The notes: a model not told the origin generated them from the letters alone. Positions 32,292 through 43,928 are shown, counted from the stretch's first letter. The stretch is DNA of 64,000 nt from Lichenihabitans psoromatis (GCF_004323635.1 NZ_CP036515.1:4465501-4529500), one strand, 5' to 3'. Program-made: numbers and translations.

Positions 32292-34517
32292 TCAGCCGTG
32301 CCAGACAATATCGATCCGCTGGCCTGCCGCAGCAGGCGCGATCGTGTCGAACCGGACGGTCTCGCCGGACGCCACCATGGCATCGGCACCGACCTGCGCC
32401 AGGATGAGACGATCGGTGCGAACCTGCGGAAGCCGCAGGAACGCGTCCGTTTCGATCGTGTCGGGCAGCACGAAGGACACGCGCCCGGGCTCGATCCGCA
32501 GATGGGTGAGGCGACCCCGCAGATTGGTTTCGAGCATTAACGTCTCGCCGAGCCGCAGCGACAACGTGCCATCCGCAACCGCAAGCGAGATCGCGCCGAC
32601 CGGGCTTTCGAGCGGGCCGAGCGTCATCGGCTCACCCGTATTGGTGATCTCCCAGCCGCGCCAGGGCGAGACGTCCATGATCTCGCCGACCGCCATGAGG
32701 GGGATCAGCGCGCCCCAGCCATAGAAGCCTTCCGTATCGGGCTGATCGAGCGGCTCGCCCGTCACAGCATTGTAGTTCTCCGGGCACAGCCGCCGTGCCC
32801 AGGCCGTCTCGAATAGCGCGAAACTCTTCTGCGCGAGGTGGGACGCCTCGTCATATCGGCCGTTGCGGCGCAGCCCCTGCCAGACCCAATAGTTGAGCGG
32901 GGGCCAGACACGCCCACGCCAATAGGTGTTGTCGCCGAAAGCGGGGTCGTCGCGCGACACGCTGGGGATCACGATATCGCCCCCGAAGGTCGCAGGATCG
33001 GCGAGGTGATTCAGCAGGGCCTCGGTTTGCTCAAGCGTCGGCGCACCCGAAACCAGCGGATAGAAACTCGTCGGCCCGACGCTTCTGACGAAGGCGCCGG
33101 TCCATAACCGATTGGCGAAGATCTGGCGCGAGGCATCCCAGAGCTCACTACGGATCTTTTCTCGTGTCGCCTCGGCGCGGGCCGCATGGCCGGTCGCCCC
33201 CTCGCTATCGCCGAGTTCGGCGGCGATGAGCGCCAGGATTTCGGCATCGAGCGCCAACAGGCTGTTGAGGCCGACATCCATGCTGGCCAGGGTACGGGTT
33301 TCGGGGTCGTAGGGAGCCTCGTCGTGGATTGGCGAATTATCCATGCTGGATTCGTTGCGTGAGCCGAACGACGTTCCCTTGTAGAGCCCCTCGCCGACAT
33401 CCGACGTTCCAAAGGAACAGAGCCCCCTGCTCCCCGGATCGCGATTGGCCCACCACCAGGCGTGATTGCGCGACAGGCTATCGACCATCAACCGAAGCAG
33501 CGGCTTCGACCCGCTGCGCCGATACATCAGCCAAACCAGGAACGAGGCGACCGGCAATTGCGTGCGGTCGACCCAGGCATCGTTGGCGGTCAGCAGGCAG
33601 GCAAAATTACCCTGCGGGGTGGCACTCGCCAGGGTCGCATCGAGGTTTTCGTGACCGACCTCGGGGTCGAGCATCGCGGTCATGAGAGCCGCGTAATGCT
33701 GATCGTTGAGCCACACGCCGAAGCCGCCGAACTTGGCCTGGTTCCAGTTGCGGCTGATCGATGTGTAAGGCCGGGTATTGATCGTATCCCAGACGGTATT
33801 CCAGGCCATCACGTCACGCATCGCATCGAGCGCTCCGGCGAAGCGCCCGGTCTGCGCCGCCGTCGGCATCGATTGAGCTGACGCAAGCGCGGCGCGCGCC
33901 TGTTCGATCGCAAGGTCCTCCCGATCCGCCACAGCGGCCGCGAAAGCGCCGTCCCGCATCATCTCGAGATTGAAACGAAGCGCGATGACCGTGGCGTCCG
34001 TGGCGCGCGAAGCCAGATGGAAATAGCCGTTCGCCTCATAATCCGCCGCCACCGCCTCGACGCTGTCATGCCCCGTCACCTGCACGGGTGCGTCGCGCGT
34101 CACCAACGCCACGAACCGATGCCCGACCTTGACGACCGCAGCCCCCTGCGTCTCACGATAATGCACGCGGCTGCCGTCCTCGGACGACAGGCAGAGATTG
34201 ATCCAGAATCGCAGCCCCCACTCGCCGAGCGTCCGGCCGTGCCATGCGCCCGCCACCGCGAAAGGCTGGTGCTTCCGATAGGTCCAGTCGAGGACCGTTC
34301 CGGCATGGCGAAGTTCGAGGCCGACGTGGCTTCCCTGAAGATCGTGCCGGCCGAACAGCACACTCTCGCCCGGCGGAAACAGACTGGCCCGGCCGACGCT
34401 GCCCGCAAAGGCCACCGGGGTGACGCGGACGCCGAGCGGCAGAAACACCATTTCGGCCGGGCGACTCGACCAAGTGTACCAGGCGCGGGACGGCGCAAGC
34501 GTGGCGTGACGAAGCAT
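32292..34517 (-). CDS. GH63/MGH-like glycoside hydrolase (glucosidase-type)
   Basis: Predicted cytoplasmic alpha-glycosidase of 741 residues with an (alpha/alpha)6 barrel like GH63 and mannosyl/glucosylglycerate hydrolases. Visible blocks are GGFGVWLNDQHYAALM, PGSRGLCSFGTSDVGEGLYKG followed by SRNESSMDNSPIHDEA (candidate acidic catalytic residue), DNTYWRGRVWPPLNYWVWQG, CPENYNAVTG and TEGFYGWGALIPL. No signal peptide. It lies 40 bases after the polyamine-type ABC ATPase gene and is probably the last gene of that operon, an unusual partner. The true substrate is unknown. Confidence 0.75.
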   Translation of the reverse strand: MLRHATLAPSRAWYTWSSRPAEMVFLPLGVRVTPVAFAGSVGRASLFPPGESVLFGRHDLQGSHVGLELRHAGTVLDWTYRKHQPFAVAGAWHGRTLGEWGLRFWINLCLSSEDGSRVHYRETQGAAVVKVGHRFVALVTRDAPVQVTGHDSVEAVAADYEANGYFHLASRATDATVIALRFNLEMMRDGAFAAAVADREDLAIEQARAALASAQSMPTAAQTGRFAGALDAMRDVMAWNTVWDTINTRPYTSISRNWNQAKFGGFGVWLNDQHYAALMTAMLDPEVGHENLDATLASATPQGNFACLLTANDAWVDRTQLPVASFLVWLMYRRSGSKPLLRLMVDSLSRNHAWWWANRDPGSRGLCSFGTSDVGEGLYKGTSFGSRNESSMDNSPIHDEAPYDPETRTLASMDVGLNSLLALDAEILALIAAELGDSEGATGHAARAEATREKIRSELWDASRQIFANRLWTGAFVRSVGPTSFYPLVSGAPTLEQTEALLNHLADPATFGGDIVIPSVSRDDPAFGDNTYWRGRVWPPLNYWVWQGLRRNGRYDEASHLAQKSFALFETAWARRLCPENYNAVTGEPLDQPDTEGFYGWGALIPLMAVGEIMDVSPWRGWEITNTGEPMTLGPLESPVGAISLAVADGTLSLRLGETLMLETNLRGRLTHLRIEPGRVSFVLPDTIETDAFLRLPQVRTDRLILAQVGADAMVASGETVRFDTIAPAAAGQRIDIVWHG

Positions 34518-34557
34518 GATCGGACCTCGATCTGAGAGGGCGGGGACCGCGATACGG

Positions 34558-35616
34558 TCAGTCGGTCAGCAGCACCGTATGGGCCGGCGACCAGGACAGA
34601 CGAAGCCGCGTTCCGGGCAGCGGCAGGGTCACGTCGCGGTTCTGGCTGAACACCTTCAGTTCGGTGCCATCCTCGCCCTGCAGCAGAAAGGTTGAGGTCG
34701 CACCGGCATAGATCACCTCGCGCAGCACCGCCATCACGTGATTGTCGGTGGCGTCCGCAGGCGTGTCTTCTGAACCCAGCGTGATCTTCTCGGGGCGGAC
34801 CGCCAGCGTCACCGTCTGTCCGGCCGCCGGGAGAGCTGTGGCGGTGCGGAGCGTCGTGCCCGCCGCATCGACCGCGCCGTCGTTGACCACACCCTTAAAC
34901 AGGTTGGCGTCGCCGAGAAACGTCGCGGCGAAGAGCGTCGTCGGCCGCTCATAGATATCGACCGGCACGCCTTCCTGCACGATCCGTCCTTTGTCGAGAA
35001 TCGCCACCCGATCCGACAGGGTCAGCGCCTCCTCCTGGTCATGGGTCACGAAGATCGTCGTCAACCCACTCTCGCGCTGGATGCGGCGAAGTTCGATCTG
35101 CATCTCCTGGCGGAGACGGCGGTCGAGCGCCGACAGGGGTTCGTCGAGCAGCAGCACGCGCGGCTTGGTCACGATGGCGCGGGCGAGGGCCACGCGCTGC
35201 TGCTGGCCGCCCGACAATTGCTTCGGCCGACGCGCGTCGAAGCCCGTGAGATGCACGAGATCGAGAACGCGCGCCACCTCGCGCGCCGCAGCCGCACCCC
35301 GAACGCCCTTGCGATTGATTCCGTAGGCGACGTTTTCGGCCACCGTCATATGGGGAAACAACGCATAGGACTGAAACACCATGCCGATGTTGCGACGCCA
35401 CAGCGCTTCTCCGGTCACGTCAACCCCACCGATCCGCACGCGACCGCTGTCAGGCGCGACGAAGCCGCCGATGATGCGGAGCAGCGTGGTCTTGCCGGAC
35501 CCGGATGGGCCGAGCAGGCTGGTGAACCGACCCTGCTCGAAATGGGCGTTGACATCGTCGAGCACGCGCAGCCCGCTATACCCCTTACCGATCGCCGACA
35601 CTTCAACGCCGCTCAC
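34558..35616 (-). CDS. Spermidine/putrescine-type ABC transporter ATPase (PotA-like)
   Basis: ATPase of 352 residues with Walker A GPSGSGKTT, Q-loop FQSYALFPHMTV, signature LSGGQQQRVALARAI, Walker B VLLLDEPLSALD, H-loop VTHDQEEA and a C-terminal TOBE domain (VTLAVRPEKITLG onward). The ATG lies 14 bases inside the upstream permease gene, so the subunits are coupled. The substrate could be a polyamine, another amine or a carboxylate. Confidence 0.9.
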   Translation of the reverse strand: MSGVEVSAIGKGYSGLRVLDDVNAHFEQGRFTSLLGPSGSGKTTLLRIIGGFVAPDSGRVRIGGVDVTGEALWRRNIGMVFQSYALFPHMTVAENVAYGINRKGVRGAAAAREVARVLDLVHLTGFDARRPKQLSGGQQQRVALARAIVTKPRVLLLDEPLSALDRRLRQEMQIELRRIQRESGLTTIFVTHDQEEALTLSDRVAILDKGRIVQEGVPVDIYERPTTLFAATFLGDANLFKGVVNDGAVDAAGTTLRTATALPAAGQTVTLAVRPEKITLGSEDTPADATDNHVMAVLREVIYAGATSTFLLQGEDGTELKVFSQNRDVTLPLPGTRLRLSWSPAHTVLLTD

Positions 35617-36382
35617 CCTCGCCTCCCATTTTGGTCAGAACCGCGAAGACAAGGAACAAGGTGGCCGAGGACACCAACAGGATCGTCGAAATGGCGTTGA
35701 TCTCCGGTGTGAAGCCTTTGCGAATCGACGAATAGATCTCGACCGGCAAGGTCGAGACACCCGGCGTCGCGAGAAAATACGACACCACGAATTGGTCGAG
35801 CGAGACCGCGAAGGCGAACAACGCCGCCGCGATGAGGCTGGGCGCCAGCAGCGGCAGCGTGATAGAAAAAAAGGCATGGATCGGTGTCGACCCGAGGCTC
35901 ATGGCCGCTTCCTCGAGGTCGGCCCTCAGGGTCTTCAGACCTGTGCCGACCACGAGCACCACATAGGGAATTGCCAGCGCCACATGGCCGATGATCATGG
36001 CGTGCAATCCGCGCCCGATGCCGGTCCAGAAGAAGAACACCAGCATGGCGGTTCCGGTAATCAGCCAGGGAATGGCGATCGGCGGCAAGAGCAACAATTG
36101 CAGCAGGCTGCGGCCCCGGAAACTGCGGCGCGCGAGAGCGAGAGAGGCGAGCCCTCCGATGGCCGTCGCCAGCACCGCGGTCACGAGCGCGATCAGCACA
36201 CTGTTGCGGCTTGCGTTCAGCAACTTGTCGTTGACCGAGAGCGCCTCGAACCAATGCAGCGTCGGCACGATCGGGAGCGTGTAGAGTTCCGAGGTGTTGA
36301 ACGCCATGGCGATCATCACGACGATCGGCGCATAGAGAAACACCAGCACCAGCATCAGAAAGCCGCGCCCGAGCGTCGTCAT
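35603..36382 (-). CDS. Spermidine/putrescine-type ABC permease (PotC-like)
   Basis: Second permease, 259 residues, six predicted membrane segments. The EAA-type loop reads LEEAAMSLGSTPIHAFFSITLPLLAPS and the N-terminus (GFLMLVLVFLYAPIVVMIAMAFN) is typical of PotC. The ATG at 36382 overlaps the PotB-like stop by 4 bases; the longer frame lies in that gene and is rejected. Confidence 0.88.
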   Translation of the reverse strand: MTTLGRGFLMLVLVFLYAPIVVMIAMAFNTSELYTLPIVPTLHWFEALSVNDKLLNASRNSVLIALVTAVLATAIGGLASLALARRSFRGRSLLQLLLLPPIAIPWLITGTAMLVFFFWTGIGRGLHAMIIGHVALAIPYVVLVVGTGLKTLRADLEEAAMSLGSTPIHAFFSITLPLLAPSLIAAALFAFAVSLDQFVVSYFLATPGVSTLPVEIYSSIRKGFTPEINAISTILLVSSATLFLVFAVLTKMGGEGERR

Positions 36383-37275
36383 GCGTCGAGCATTCGGCCG
36401 CGCAGGGCGCGCGAGAAGATCGCGAAGATCACCAGCACGACGGCCAGCATCGAGAACGACAGAGCCGAGCCGAGCGGCCAATTATAGGCCTGCGTGAATT
36501 GATCCTCGACCACGGTCCCCATGGTGACGCCGATGCGGCCGCCGAGGATGCGCGGCTCCATGAAGCTGCCGATGACCGGCACGAAGATCAGGATCGAGCC
36601 CGAAATGAGCCCCGGAAGCGCCAGCGGCAGGATCACGGTCGCAAAGACCGTCGGGGCGCGCGCGCCGAGGCTGCGAGCCGCGTCGATCAGGCCATCCTCG
36701 ATACTATCGACCGCGAGATAGCAGGTCAGGATCATGTAAGGCAGATAGGCGTGAACCAGCCCGATCACGATGGCCGGGAAACTGTAGAGCAGCGAGATCG
36801 AACCCGCTCCCGGCACGACGAGATGCAGCAGCGCATCGATGATGCCACCTTCGCGCAGCAGCATGGTCCAGGAGAAGATGCGGACCAGCCCGTTGGTCCA
36901 GAACGGCAGGATGGTCAGCAGGAAGACGACCTGCCGGAACCGCCCCTTGGTGGCGCGCGACAAGGCAAGTGCGGCTGGCAGACCGATCAGCGCGCAGAGT
37001 CCGGTGGTCCAAAACCCCAGTTGAAGGGAGGTCCACGCCACATCGACGAGATAGGGCCGGTTCACAAAAGCCAGATAATTCTGGATCGTGAACACGAGCG
37101 GTTTTGAACTGCCGAACGGCGTCGTCTTCAGGAAGCTGAAGATGAACATCGCCCCGAGCGGCAGAAACACAGCCAACAGAAGCCAGCCATAGGCCGGCAG
37201 CAACAGGCCGGCCGTGGACAGACCTTGTCGCGCCCGTTGCGATCGCGGCGGCGAGGCGGCGCCTGCGCTAGTCAT
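36379..37275 (-). CDS. Spermidine/putrescine-type ABC permease (PotB-like)
   Basis: First permease, 298 residues from the ATG at 37275. Hydrophobic segments begin at LLLPAYGWLLLAVFLPLGAMF; the EAA-type loop is IDAARSLGARAPTVFATVILPLALPG. It follows the binding-protein gene by 29 bases and overlaps the PotC-like gene by 4 bases. Together with PotC-like it forms the heterodimeric channel. Confidence 0.88.
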   Translation of the reverse strand: MTSAGAASPPRSQRARQGLSTAGLLLPAYGWLLLAVFLPLGAMFIFSFLKTTPFGSSKPLVFTIQNYLAFVNRPYLVDVAWTSLQLGFWTTGLCALIGLPAALALSRATKGRFRQVVFLLTILPFWTNGLVRIFSWTMLLREGGIIDALLHLVVPGAGSISLLYSFPAIVIGLVHAYLPYMILTCYLAVDSIEDGLIDAARSLGARAPTVFATVILPLALPGLISGSILIFVPVIGSFMEPRILGGRIGVTMGTVVEDQFTQAYNWPLGSALSFSMLAVVLVIFAIFSRALRGRMLDA

Positions 37276-37304
37276 CCCGAACCGGCTTTCTCCTGGCGAG
37301 ATCG

Positions 37305-38393
37305 TCAGTGCGCGTAGCCGGCCTTCACCTCTTCCCACAGATCGTTGAACGCCTGGCGGCGATCCTCGGGCAAGGCCCCCATGAACTGCAGCTTCGGCAG
37401 ATATTCGGGCTTGTGGATCTGCTTGTTGAGGTCGTCTGCCGGCAACATGTCCATGGCGGCACTATTGGCCGAGGCGGGCGCGCCGGATGTCGCCCATTGG
37501 ACGTAGAATTTCGGGTCGATCATGTAATTGATGAAGGCCAGCCCGGCTTCCTTCTTGGTGCTGGTGGCTGGAACGCAGAGGTTATCGAGCCAACCGACCG
37601 CACCCTCTTTCGGAATGACGAATTCGACCGGCTGATTGTGGAGATGCACGGCCCGCGTAATCGCACCCGACCAAAAGATCGAGACATCGAACGCGCCGCC
37701 CGCAAAGGCCTTGTTCCACTCGTCCTCGCTCGACCAGATGAGCTTGATATCCTTCTTGAAGGATTTCAGCGTCTCGCCGATCAGTTTCATGTCGGACGGG
37801 TTGTTGATGTTCTGCCCGGTCATCAACGCCGCGACGGCGATCTCGGTGACGGCATCGTCGAACAAAGCGCCGCGCCCGGCAAAAGCCGGATCCTGGAAGA
37901 CCTTGTAGCTGTCGATCCCCGCCGCCTTGTCTTTGCGGACCGCCAGGGCATTCATGCCCCAGACCCACGGCACGCCATAAGTTTTGCCGTCGATCGTGAT
38001 GTTGGGGTTTGTCTTGAAAGCATCCGCCAGACCGGCCGCGTTGGGGACCTTGGACAGATCGACCGCATCGATCAGGCCGTCGGCCTGGGCCTGGGCGTCG
38101 CGGGCCGAATTCACAAGCACCACGTCATAAGCGCCGGGGTTGGTGCGGAGCTTGGTCAGCATCTCGGGTTCGGCGTTATAATAATCGTGTTTGACCTCGA
38201 TGCCGGTCGCGGCCGCGAAGGCCTTGAGACCGAACGCTTCGTCGGTCCCGTAACCCTGCCAATTTAGCACCGTAATAGTTTTTACAGGGTCGGCTGCCTG
38301 CGCCGCCCGAGACATCAGTCCCGTCGCGGCGCTCGCCAACCCGGCCGATGCCATCAGAGTGAATTGCCGACGATCCAGACGTGACATGTTCAT
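37305..38393 (-). CDS. Spermidine/putrescine-type ABC substrate-binding protein (PotD-like)
   Basis: Periplasmic binding protein of 362 residues. The N-terminus has a twin-arginine-type signal (SRLDRRQFTLMASAGLASAA, cleavage after AQA before ADPVKTI), suggesting folded export. The mature part begins TITVLNWQGYGTDEAFGLKAF, the family start. First gene of a reverse operon of five (binding protein, two permeases, ATPase, glycosidase). Its promoter region carries an exact copy of the 15-base word shared with the nicotinate cluster, so the ligand may be related to that pathway; this is inference. Confidence 0.88.
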   Translation of the reverse strand: MNMSRLDRRQFTLMASAGLASAATGLMSRAAQAADPVKTITVLNWQGYGTDEAFGLKAFAAATGIEVKHDYYNAEPEMLTKLRTNPGAYDVVLVNSARDAQAQADGLIDAVDLSKVPNAAGLADAFKTNPNITIDGKTYGVPWVWGMNALAVRKDKAAGIDSYKVFQDPAFAGRGALFDDAVTEIAVAALMTGQNINNPSDMKLIGETLKSFKKDIKLIWSSEDEWNKAFAGGAFDVSIFWSGAITRAVHLHNQPVEFVIPKEGAVGWLDNLCVPATSTKKEAGLAFINYMIDPKFYVQWATSGAPASANSAAMDMLPADDLNKQIHKPEYLPKLQFMGALPEDRRQAFNDLWEEVKAGYAH

Positions 38394-38594
38394 TCGCTCC
38401 CACCGAACGGTGTCGAAACTTGTTCGTACACCAACAAATCCTGCTTGCACTTCTCTGTCAAGCTTAGGTCTATTATATATCCTAACGGCGAGACACATGT
38501 GTTCTTCGCAGGTGCAGCATAAAGCGGTTTTGCCGCGATAACAGGCGTTCAATGCTTCAAAAACGGCGAGCTGCCTCGTTTTGGTCCAGACATC
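38394..38594. promoter_or_regulatory. Divergent promoter region of the PotD-like operon and isochorismatase gene
   Basis: A 201-base region. Towards the binding-protein gene a perfect TTGACA (complement of 38456-38461) is followed 21 bases later by the operator word at 38420-38434, so the word lies over the expected -10/start site, the same geometry as at the reductase promoter. An AT-rich stretch (TATTATATAT near 38472-38481) may be the -10 for the opposite direction. Confidence 0.5.
38420..38434 (+). promoter_or_regulatory. Putative operator, copy C
   Basis: TTGTTCGTACACCAA, identical over all 15 bases to the complement of 23083-23097 although 15 kb away, and 13/15 identical to 23248-23262. 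It lies 27 bases before the PotD-like start codon. Exact conservation in two non-coding promoter regions argues for a shared DNA-binding regulator. Confidence 0.62.
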
Positions 38595-39212
38595 ATGTCT
38601 AACGTTCTTGGCTTGTATGGATCGAGCGTGCACCTCTGTATCGACATGCAGCGCCTGTTCGCGGAGGTGACGGCCTGGCACACGCCAGCGCTCGAAGGCA
38701 TCATCCCCAAGGTCGCGGCGTTAGCGCGTGCCGCGCCAAACCAAACCTTATGGGCCCGCTTTATCGTCCCGCCGCATGCCGATGCCGCGACGGGCCGGTG
38801 GCGCCACTATTACCGGCGCTGGGCTGAGATAACGGGTGATCGTCTCGACCCCGTTCTGCTGGATCTTATCGAGCCGCTGGCCGGCCTCGCTGATCCGGGC
38901 TCCATCTTCGACAAGAGCGGCTATTCGATCTTCGACACGCCCACCTTCGTGGCTCGTTTGCAGGCCGAGGCGGTCGACACGATCGTGTTCTCGGGTGTCG
39001 AAACGGACGTCTGCGTGCTCGCGAGCGTGTTCGACGCCATTGATCGCGGTTATCGCGTCGTCATCCCGGTCGATGCGGTGGCGAGTTCCTCACCCGACAG
39101 CCACCGCGCCGTCGTCGATACGCTGCTGCCGCGTCTCGCCGAACAGGTCGATCTTGTCCGGACCAGCGACGTCGTCGCCGCGTGGGGCGGCGCGTCCGGA
39201 AAACATGACTGA
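38595..39212 (+). CDS. Isochorismatase-family cysteine hydrolase
   Basis: Cytoplasmic hydrolase of 205 residues. The Asp-Lys-Cys triad is visible: Asp in LCIDMQRLF (near residue 17), Lys in FDKSGYSIFD and Cys in GVETDVCVLASVFDA. Family members include nicotinamidase, N-carbamoylsarcosine amidase, maleamate amidase (NicF) and isochorismatase. It is divergent from the PotD-like operon and shares its operator-bearing region, so an amidase step linked to the transported compound is plausible. It lacks the QDWHxxxH metal motif of PncA at the equivalent place, so it is not a second nicotinamidase. Confidence 0.82.
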   Translation: MSNVLGLYGSSVHLCIDMQRLFAEVTAWHTPALEGIIPKVAALARAAPNQTLWARFIVPPHADAATGRWRHYYRRWAEITGDRLDPVLLDLIEPLAGLADPGSIFDKSGYSIFDTPTFVARLQAEAVDTIVFSGVETDVCVLASVFDAIDRGYRVVIPVDAVASSSPDSHRAVVDTLLPRLAEQVDLVRTSDVVAAWGGASGKHD

Positions 39213-39250
39213 CATTGCCACGTCATCCATCCCCGCTTAAACCTCGCGCC

Positions 39251-40081
39251 ATGAAGACCATGACCTATGCGATCGGCGACATTCACGGACGCGCCGATCT
39301 CCTTGACCAGCTTCTCGCATCGATCGAGGCGCATGCAAGTCGCATCGGAGCCGCCGCCAAGATCGTCTTCACGGGTGATTATGTCGATCGCGGTCCGGAT
39401 TCCTACGGTGTGATCGAGCGCCTGATTGCCGGGCCAAAACGTCCGGTGGATCGCTTCGTGTGTCTGCGCGGCAATCACGACGACCTGTTCATCAAGGCCG
39501 TGACGACCGGCGTCGGCGTGCCGGACTGGGCCTGGGACTTGTTCTGGTTCACGATCCGCAGCTATGGACTGGATCGCGATACGCTGAACCGCAACGACGC
39601 CAAACTTCGCCGGCATGTGGCTTTTCTCGAGACACTCCCGCTGACCCATGACGATGGCACGAACCTCTTCGTGCATGCCGGCATTCGGCCCGGTGTCTCG
39701 ATTGAGGACCAGATCGAGGAAGACCTGATCTGGATTCGGGAGGACTTCCTGAACCACCCCCATCCCCTACCCCGGCGCGTCGTTCATGGGCATACGATCA
39801 TGGGCGATCTCGCGGTCGTAACGATCAATCGCGTCTCGATCGATACCGGCGCCTACCGGTCGGGTGTTCTGACGGCGGCCGTGCTGGACGGGCCGGACGT
39901 CAGCTTCCTGCAGGCGATCGGCGCACCGGATCGGGGCGCGATCGTGCGCGAAGCAAAGCTCTCCGCGTCGATCCGAGGGCAAGCGATCTCGCCCGACGTT
40001 CAGACCACCTTCGATGCTTACCTCGCCGGGTCGATCGAGGTCGACGAAATGGACAAGCGTCTCCGGCAGGTCCTCGTCTAA
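39251..40081 (+). CDS. Serine/threonine phosphatase-like metallophosphoesterase
   Basis: Calcineurin-like phosphoesterase of 276 residues, similar to lambda/PrpA-type protein phosphatases. The two-metal signature is complete: GDIHGRADLL, GDYVDRGPDS, LRGNHDD, HAGIRPG and HGHTI. The start MKTMTYAIGDIHG was chosen; 12 further codons upstream show no resemblance. It follows the isochorismatase gene by 38 bases. The natural target, protein or dinucleotide, cannot be told. Confidence 0.9.
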   Translation: MKTMTYAIGDIHGRADLLDQLLASIEAHASRIGAAAKIVFTGDYVDRGPDSYGVIERLIAGPKRPVDRFVCLRGNHDDLFIKAVTTGVGVPDWAWDLFWFTIRSYGLDRDTLNRNDAKLRRHVAFLETLPLTHDDGTNLFVHAGIRPGVSIEDQIEEDLIWIREDFLNHPHPLPRRVVHGHTIMGDLAVVTINRVSIDTGAYRSGVLTAAVLDGPDVSFLQAIGAPDRGAIVREAKLSASIRGQAISPDVQTTFDAYLAGSIEVDEMDKRLRQVLV

Positions 40082-40099
40082 CGCTTTTGGCGCTGCGGT

Positions 40100-40825
40100 T
40101 CAGGATGTCGGGGTCGTCTTCAGCCCCGGCGTGATCGTGAAGGTCTGTCCGGCATTGCCGCCCGCCTCGAAGGCATCCGGCGCGATGGTTCGGCCAGCGC
40201 TGCGCGTCGCGCGAAACGTCAGCCCGAGCTTCGACAGATCCTGCTCGATGATCGATGTCTTCACGACCACGAGGTCGCGGCCAGACTTGGCATTGGCCTG
40301 ATCACGATCGGTCTTCATGGCATCGAGCTTGGTCGCGATGGAGGTCACCATGCCGAGCGTGAACGACGCATTGGCGAGGTGCCGATCTTGATGCCGCACC
40401 TTGAGATAGGCCCGGCTCGTCTTGTAGCGCCCGAGTTCGGTGCGAACCGCCGCGTCGATCACGCCCGTCAGGTAAAGCGCGACCTCGGCATCGGCCGGCA
40501 AGCCGAAGAAGACGAAGCGGTTGTCGCCGTCCGGGTTCTTCTCGCGCCAGACCTTACAATCGCAGAAATGCGCCACCGCGCCGATGCAATCGGCGATGGG
40601 GATGCGTTTCTTGCGATGCGTCTCGTAGATCATGCGAACGCAGGCGATCTCGCGCAGATCGACATCGCTGAGCGACAGATCATGCCGATCGAGCAACTCC
40701 GCCGCCTTGGCGGCCGCCGCCAGCGCCTCGTCTTCCGTGCAGCCGTTCTGCACGGTCTTCGACAGAAGCGCCCGGATACGGCCGGTCAACTTATCGTGCG
40801 CGGCGGGATCGAGGGTGGGCGGCAT
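40100..40825 (-). CDS. DUF2786 domain protein
   Basis: A 241-residue protein with an N-terminal DUF2786 domain (about 12-55: RIRALLSKTVQNGCTEDEALAAAAKAAELLDRHDLS) and a second conserved region (DCIGAVAHFCDCKVW, RFVFFGLPADAEVALYL). No signal peptide or membrane segment. Function unknown; similar proteins occur in phages and mobile elements as well as chromosomes. It is convergent with the phosphatase gene, 18 bases apart. Confidence 0.75.
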   Translation of the reverse strand: MPPTLDPAAHDKLTGRIRALLSKTVQNGCTEDEALAAAAKAAELLDRHDLSLSDVDLREIACVRMIYETHRKKRIPIADCIGAVAHFCDCKVWREKNPDGDNRFVFFGLPADAEVALYLTGVIDAAVRTELGRYKTSRAYLKVRHQDRHLANASFTLGMVTSIATKLDAMKTDRDQANAKSGRDLVVVKTSIIEQDLSKLGLTFRATRSAGRTIAPDAFEAGGNAGQTFTITPGLKTTPTS

Positions 40826-41073
40826 GAGGACGGGTCTCGTGTGCGGTCGGTTTTGGCTCGACCCTTCGGCTTGTCCGATCTCGCGCCGACGCCCTGACCG
40901 GGATCGTCAGACAAACAAGCGACCAGCACCGAAGCTTACGTCAGATCGGCCAAACCGCTTGCTGGGCCTCGCTCGTCGCAACACGAGCGACAGAAACGAT
41001 CGGATCGTCATTCGGCCGTTTCGTCATCGATCAACGATAGAAGCCGAGCGCCACGATTCAGTCGCTCGCGCCC
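40826..41073. other. Intergenic region, nothing recognised
   Basis: About 250 bases between the start of the DUF2786 gene and the end of gyrB, both on the minus strand. It must hold the DUF2786 promoter. No repeat, RNA or T-rich hairpin terminator for gyrB was recognised. Confidence 0.5.
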
Positions 41074-43536
<2,463 letters not shown>

Positions 43537-43928
43537 TTAAACCAGTAACTTTCTGCGGCCGTTGCCGACCGTGCCAAACTGAAGCGCGACTACGCCCTAT
43601 ATAGCCATTCTTGGCGCCAAGCGCAGTAGGGATTGCGTCGAGGTCGGCGATGGGCTGTGGGGAGTTCCGGCCACCACCCGAGCGCACGGGCGAGGCAGGC
43701 GTGTCGGAGGCGTCGGCGTGCACCGCCAATGGCCTGCGGGCTCGGCGGATTGTCGAGCACGGCGGAGTTTGGCGACGCTCCGGCGCCGCCACGATCGGCT
43801 GTTTCTCACCGTCCGAGGCCGTTCAGGCTGGCGGTGGTCGGTTTTCGGCACCGCTTCGGAATGCGACGCCTTCGCAGGGTGAGCTCCGGCCGGCTGCCGA
43901 TGCGCAGCCGGTGGCGATGAGGCTGACC
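43537..43928. promoter_or_regulatory. Gene-free region upstream of gyrB
   Basis: A 392-base gap with no convincing gene; the open frames crossing it on the plus strand are antisense artefacts of the next genes. Near gyrB, reading on the minus strand, a 12-base perfect palindrome CTTGGCGCCAAG (43610-43621) is followed six bases later by TATATA (complement of 43598-43603), a candidate -10 about 60 bases before the gyrB start. The palindrome could be an operator or supercoiling-sensitive element. Confidence 0.4.

Noticed and set aside
38595..39212. Isochorismatase-family gene as a second nicotinamidase
   Set aside because: The Asp-Lys-Cys triad is present but the metal-binding DWHxxxH motif of nicotinamidases is absent.
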